Source: Phycisphaerales bacterium (lineage in GTDB: Bacteria > Planctomycetota > Phycisphaerae > Sedimentisphaerales > Anaerobacaceae). Taken from it: DNA of 7,569 nucleotides. The position numbers were made by a program, and so were the translations under genes. The stretch spans positions 1-7,569 of the forward strand of contig DSDB01000250.1 of the NCBI GenBank assembly GCA_011057845.1. The letters run 5' to 3'. Under the pieces are notes generated by a model. That model worked only from the letters and a program-made list of their open reading frames with translations. It was not told where the DNA came from and searched no databases. Shown here one piece after another: positions 6,035 to 7,569 of this stretch (position 1 is the first letter of the stretch; every line of letters starts with the position of its first letter).

Positions 6035-6039
6035 CACCT
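6035..6039 (-). promoter_or_regulatory. Ribosome binding site of gspK
   Basis: The minus strand reads AGGTG (within CAGGTGA) seven bases before the ATG at 6025-6027, lying between the gspJ stop TAG (6041-6043) and gspK. It fixes the gspK start. Confidence 0.6.
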
Positions 6040-6040
6040 G

Positions 6041-6742
6041 CTATTGCCCGGCCGTCCCGGCGGTAATCGAACCGACCTCGCCCGACGCATCCGTACCCGT
6101 GTCTTCCTCCAGGCCGACCGAGCGGGCGATATTGACCATGAGCGTCTCTGTGATCGCCTGGCCGCCCTTCGTGGGCGCTTCGCCGATAAGGGTTATTTCG
6201 ACCAGATCCGGCAGCTTCTCCATATCCTCCGGCCACTCCTCGGCCCAGATCTGCCCGTCATAATACCGCACCAGAAACAACTGTACGTTCTCGGCGATCG
6301 TCATCAGTACGCCGCCGGGCTCCAGGTCCGCCTGCGGGTTCGGCCATTGCTGCCGAACCAGAACCGAACGCTCCTGGTCCTGCTGGACGTAGTACGACAC
6401 CTCATAAACCTCGCCTTCCGGCTGGTCGGAGCGAGCCTTGTTCCGGCAGAACGTCCGCAGGGTCAAGTAGCTCGTCCCCATATCCCCTTCCTGCACGAGC
6501 AGGCCCACCAGGCGTTGATCGCTCGCAGCGCCGAACTGCTGGATATTCACCACGTCGCGCCGCAGCATGTCCATGGCGTAGCGGACCTCCGAGGCCCTCG
6601 ACACCACGCTGTCGACGGTCGCGGAGCTCGCCGAGATGGCTCGCAGGGACGCAATCGACACCATCGCGATGAAGGCCCCGATGGTGGAGGCCACCATCAT
6701 CTCAGCCAGTGTAAAACCGTGATGTCGCCTGTTCATAGTCAT
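6041..6742 (-). CDS. gspJ: GspJ minor pseudopilin
   Basis: The 233-residue product begins with a class III prepilin leader, RRHHG (5-9), cleaved before F10, and continues FTLAE with the conserved Glu at mature position 5 (E14), then a hydrophobic helix (about 15-35). GspJ family marks follow: MDMLRRDVVNIQQF (57-70), VSYYVQQDQERSVLVRQQWP (115-134), a LMTIAENVQLFLVRYYDG segment (146-163), W166 and W170, and LPDLVEITLIGEAP (177-190). The length is somewhat above the usual 190-210 residues because of a Gly/Thr/Ala-rich tail (about 213-233). GspJ forms the heterotrimeric pseudopilus tip with GspI and GspK, in the inner membrane before assembly and the periplasm after. The start overlaps the gspI stop as ATGA, so translation is coupled; an alternative ATG two codons later (6736) cannot be excluded. 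Confidence 0.92.
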   Translation of the reverse strand: MTMNRRHHGFTLAEMMVASTIGAFIAMVSIASLRAISASSATVDSVVSRASEVRYAMDMLRRDVVNIQQFGAASDQRLVGLLVQEGDMGTSYLTLRTFCRNKARSDQPEGEVYEVSYYVQQDQERSVLVRQQWPNPQADLEPGGVLMTIAENVQLFLVRYYDGQIWAEEWPEDMEKLPDLVEITLIGEAPTKGGQAITETLMVNIARSVGLEEDTGTDASGEVGSITAGTAGQ

Positions 6743-7212
6743 TGTGTCGTGCCGGCGGCGCCGCCTCGCTGAATACTGCCGGTCTCACCGATGCTGCCGC
6801 CGCCGCTTTCTTCTTCATCGGGGTACGGATTGGCGCCGTTGAGCATGGTCTGCACCGTCACGCTGTACGGACGCCCCCCGTCAATCCAGCCGACCGTCAG
6901 CGACACCAGATACAGACCGTCAATGTCGAGGTACTGCGTGGTCACGGCCCAACTGTACGGCGGGTCGTAACCCTCGAATACACCCTGGGCCTGGCCCAGC
7001 TCGGCGAATTCATCAATGCCAATGTAGTCCACCATACACAACTGTTGCTCGGCCAGCAGGACGGCCGTTTCATACTGGCGGTTCTCCTTGGTGGAGCGAA
7101 GAGACTGCGTGCTGATCGCGGCAATCGTTACGACCGCCCCGCACAGAATCGTGCTGGCCGCGAGCGTCTCGGTCAGCGTGAAACCCGTCCTGTTGCCTTT
7201 ACCATGCGTCAT
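6739..7212 (-). CDS. gspI: GspI minor pseudopilin
   Basis: The 157-residue product starts with a prepilin leader ending in NRTG (7-10), cleaved before F11, followed by FTLTE (E15 at mature position 5) and a hydrophobic helix (about 16-35). Family features are ETAVLLAEQQLCMVDYIG (48-65), PPYSWAVTTQ (84-93), and LVSLTVGWIDGGRPYSVTVQTML (102-124, the short beta core ending in an aromatic/Arg pattern), which together match GspI. A Gly/Ser/Thr-rich tail (about 134-157) extends past the usual end, since GspI is typically about 120-130 residues. The gene overlaps the upstream GspH-like gene as ATGA at 7209-7212 and gspJ as ATGA at 6739-6742, giving tight translational coupling across H, I and J. Two Cys (24 and 59) are present. 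A GspH/V-type pseudopilin is the main alternative; order and core favour GspI. Confidence 0.88.
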   Translation of the reverse strand: MTHGKGNRTGFTLTETLAASTILCGAVVTIAAISTQSLRSTKENRQYETAVLLAEQQLCMVDYIGIDEFAELGQAQGVFEGYDPPYSWAVTTQYLDIDGLYLVSLTVGWIDGGRPYSVTVQTMLNGANPYPDEEESGGGSIGETGSIQRGGAAGTTQ

Positions 7213-7569
7213 CTCAGCGGCTCTTCAAGGTCCACCACTTTGGGCTGTATCTGGTCGGCCGTGCCGAACACCGTCTCGACCCTGCCCGTCGCCGGGCTGA
7301 TACTCACCGTGTAATGCGTTGTGCCTCCGTCGCCGAACTGCACGACCGCCATATCCGCCGTGCCGTTCGGATAGAACGATATCCCCGCCGTCTCGGTTGT
7401 AGTCGCGCCGCCGCCCGTTCCCGACACGTTGGCCGTGTCCAAGCCGACCGCGATCTGCTCAATGAACACGCTCGGGTGAATCTGAAACGGCTTGCAGTAG
7501 TAATTGCTGACGACCACCCGCACCGCCTCTTCCTGCTCGGCATCCCACTGGACCGTGGTCAAGGCGAAG
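7209..7569 (-). CDS. gspH: GspH-like minor pseudopilin, 5' end cut by window
   Basis: The last 119 residues are visible; the frame is open to the right edge, so the true start, prepilin leader and N-terminal helix lie outside. A TTG at 7560-7562 could be read as a start but has no support, since the frame simply continues upstream with no stop. The visible part is a beta-rich pseudopilin globular domain: VQWDAEQEEAVRVVVSNYYC, then an ISFYPNGTADMAVVQFGD stretch and TTHYTVSISPATGRVETVFG near the C-terminus. The F-x-P-[DN]-G pattern followed by V-x-I-x-x-x-T-G-R-V is typical of GspH/FimT-type C-terminal domains. Its position just before gspI agrees. It ends with the charged sequence VVDLEEPLR and overlaps gspI by four bases (ATGA). 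GspH is thought to join the tip complex to the GspG shaft. Confidence 0.78.
   Translation of the reverse strand, partial: FALTTVQWDAEQEEAVRVVVSNYYCKPFQIHPSVFIEQIAVGLDTANVSGTGGGATTTETAGISFYPNGTADMAVVQFGDGGTTHYTVSISPATGRVETVFGTADQIQPKVVDLEEPLR

Noticed and set aside
5612..6772. Plus-strand open frame of 386 codons antisense to gspJ and gspK
   Set aside because: No domain, signal or ribosome site; it spans the junction of two solid pseudopilin genes on the other strand.

Overview
This window is almost entirely one minus-strand operon encoding the pseudopilin and inner-membrane platform part of a type II secretion system (T2SS), followed by a run of small membrane-anchored proteins I cannot assign to a named family. 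Base composition is GC-rich (above 60% by eye). Every convincing gene lies on the minus strand, and intergenic gaps are at most about 50 bases. No promoter or convincing terminator is visible, so transcription probably enters from beyond the right edge and leaves past the left edge. The organism must be a diderm (Gram-negative type) bacterium. The gene set, the Asp/Asn-rich calcium-type loop in GspK and the Gly/Asn/Asp-rich low-complexity stretches fit Planctomycetota or a related lineage, but that is a low-confidence inference.

Layout in transcription order (right to left): a GspH-like minor pseudopilin cut by the window edge (7209-7569); GspI (6739-7212); GspJ (6041-6742); GspK (4543-6027), which carries an EF-hand-type loop and an in-frame 45-bp tandem repeat array; a GspL protein with PilM-like and PilN-like parts (2978-4543); a GspM/PilO-like protein (2439-2960); and a GspC/PilP-like protein with a Gly/Arg-rich tail in place of a PDZ domain (1642-2427). 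Three further genes follow: a 242-residue Gly/Arg/Phe-rich anchored protein (883-1611), a 141-residue anchored helical protein (445-870), and a TTG-initiated anchored protein with Ala-Asp-Ala-Asn repeats that runs off the left edge (1-395).

The expected working is as follows. H, I, J and K form the tip complex of the pseudopilus. L, M and the C-like protein form the inner-membrane platform linking the cytoplasmic ATPase to the pseudopilus and the outer-membrane secretin. ATPase, platform polytopic protein, major pseudopilin and secretin (E, F, G, D) are not in the window.

The most unusual observation is a short helical motif, [LM]R-x2-W-x2-M-[ST]-E-x-[ED]-R-x2-[FY]-R, that occurs five times across three consecutive genes: the tail of the GspC-like protein, three times in the 242-residue protein and once in the 141-residue protein. 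This suggests a duplicated, periplasm-facing module attached to this secretion machine. A second theme is that almost every protein here carries a low-complexity Gly/Gln/Thr/Arg tail or insert.
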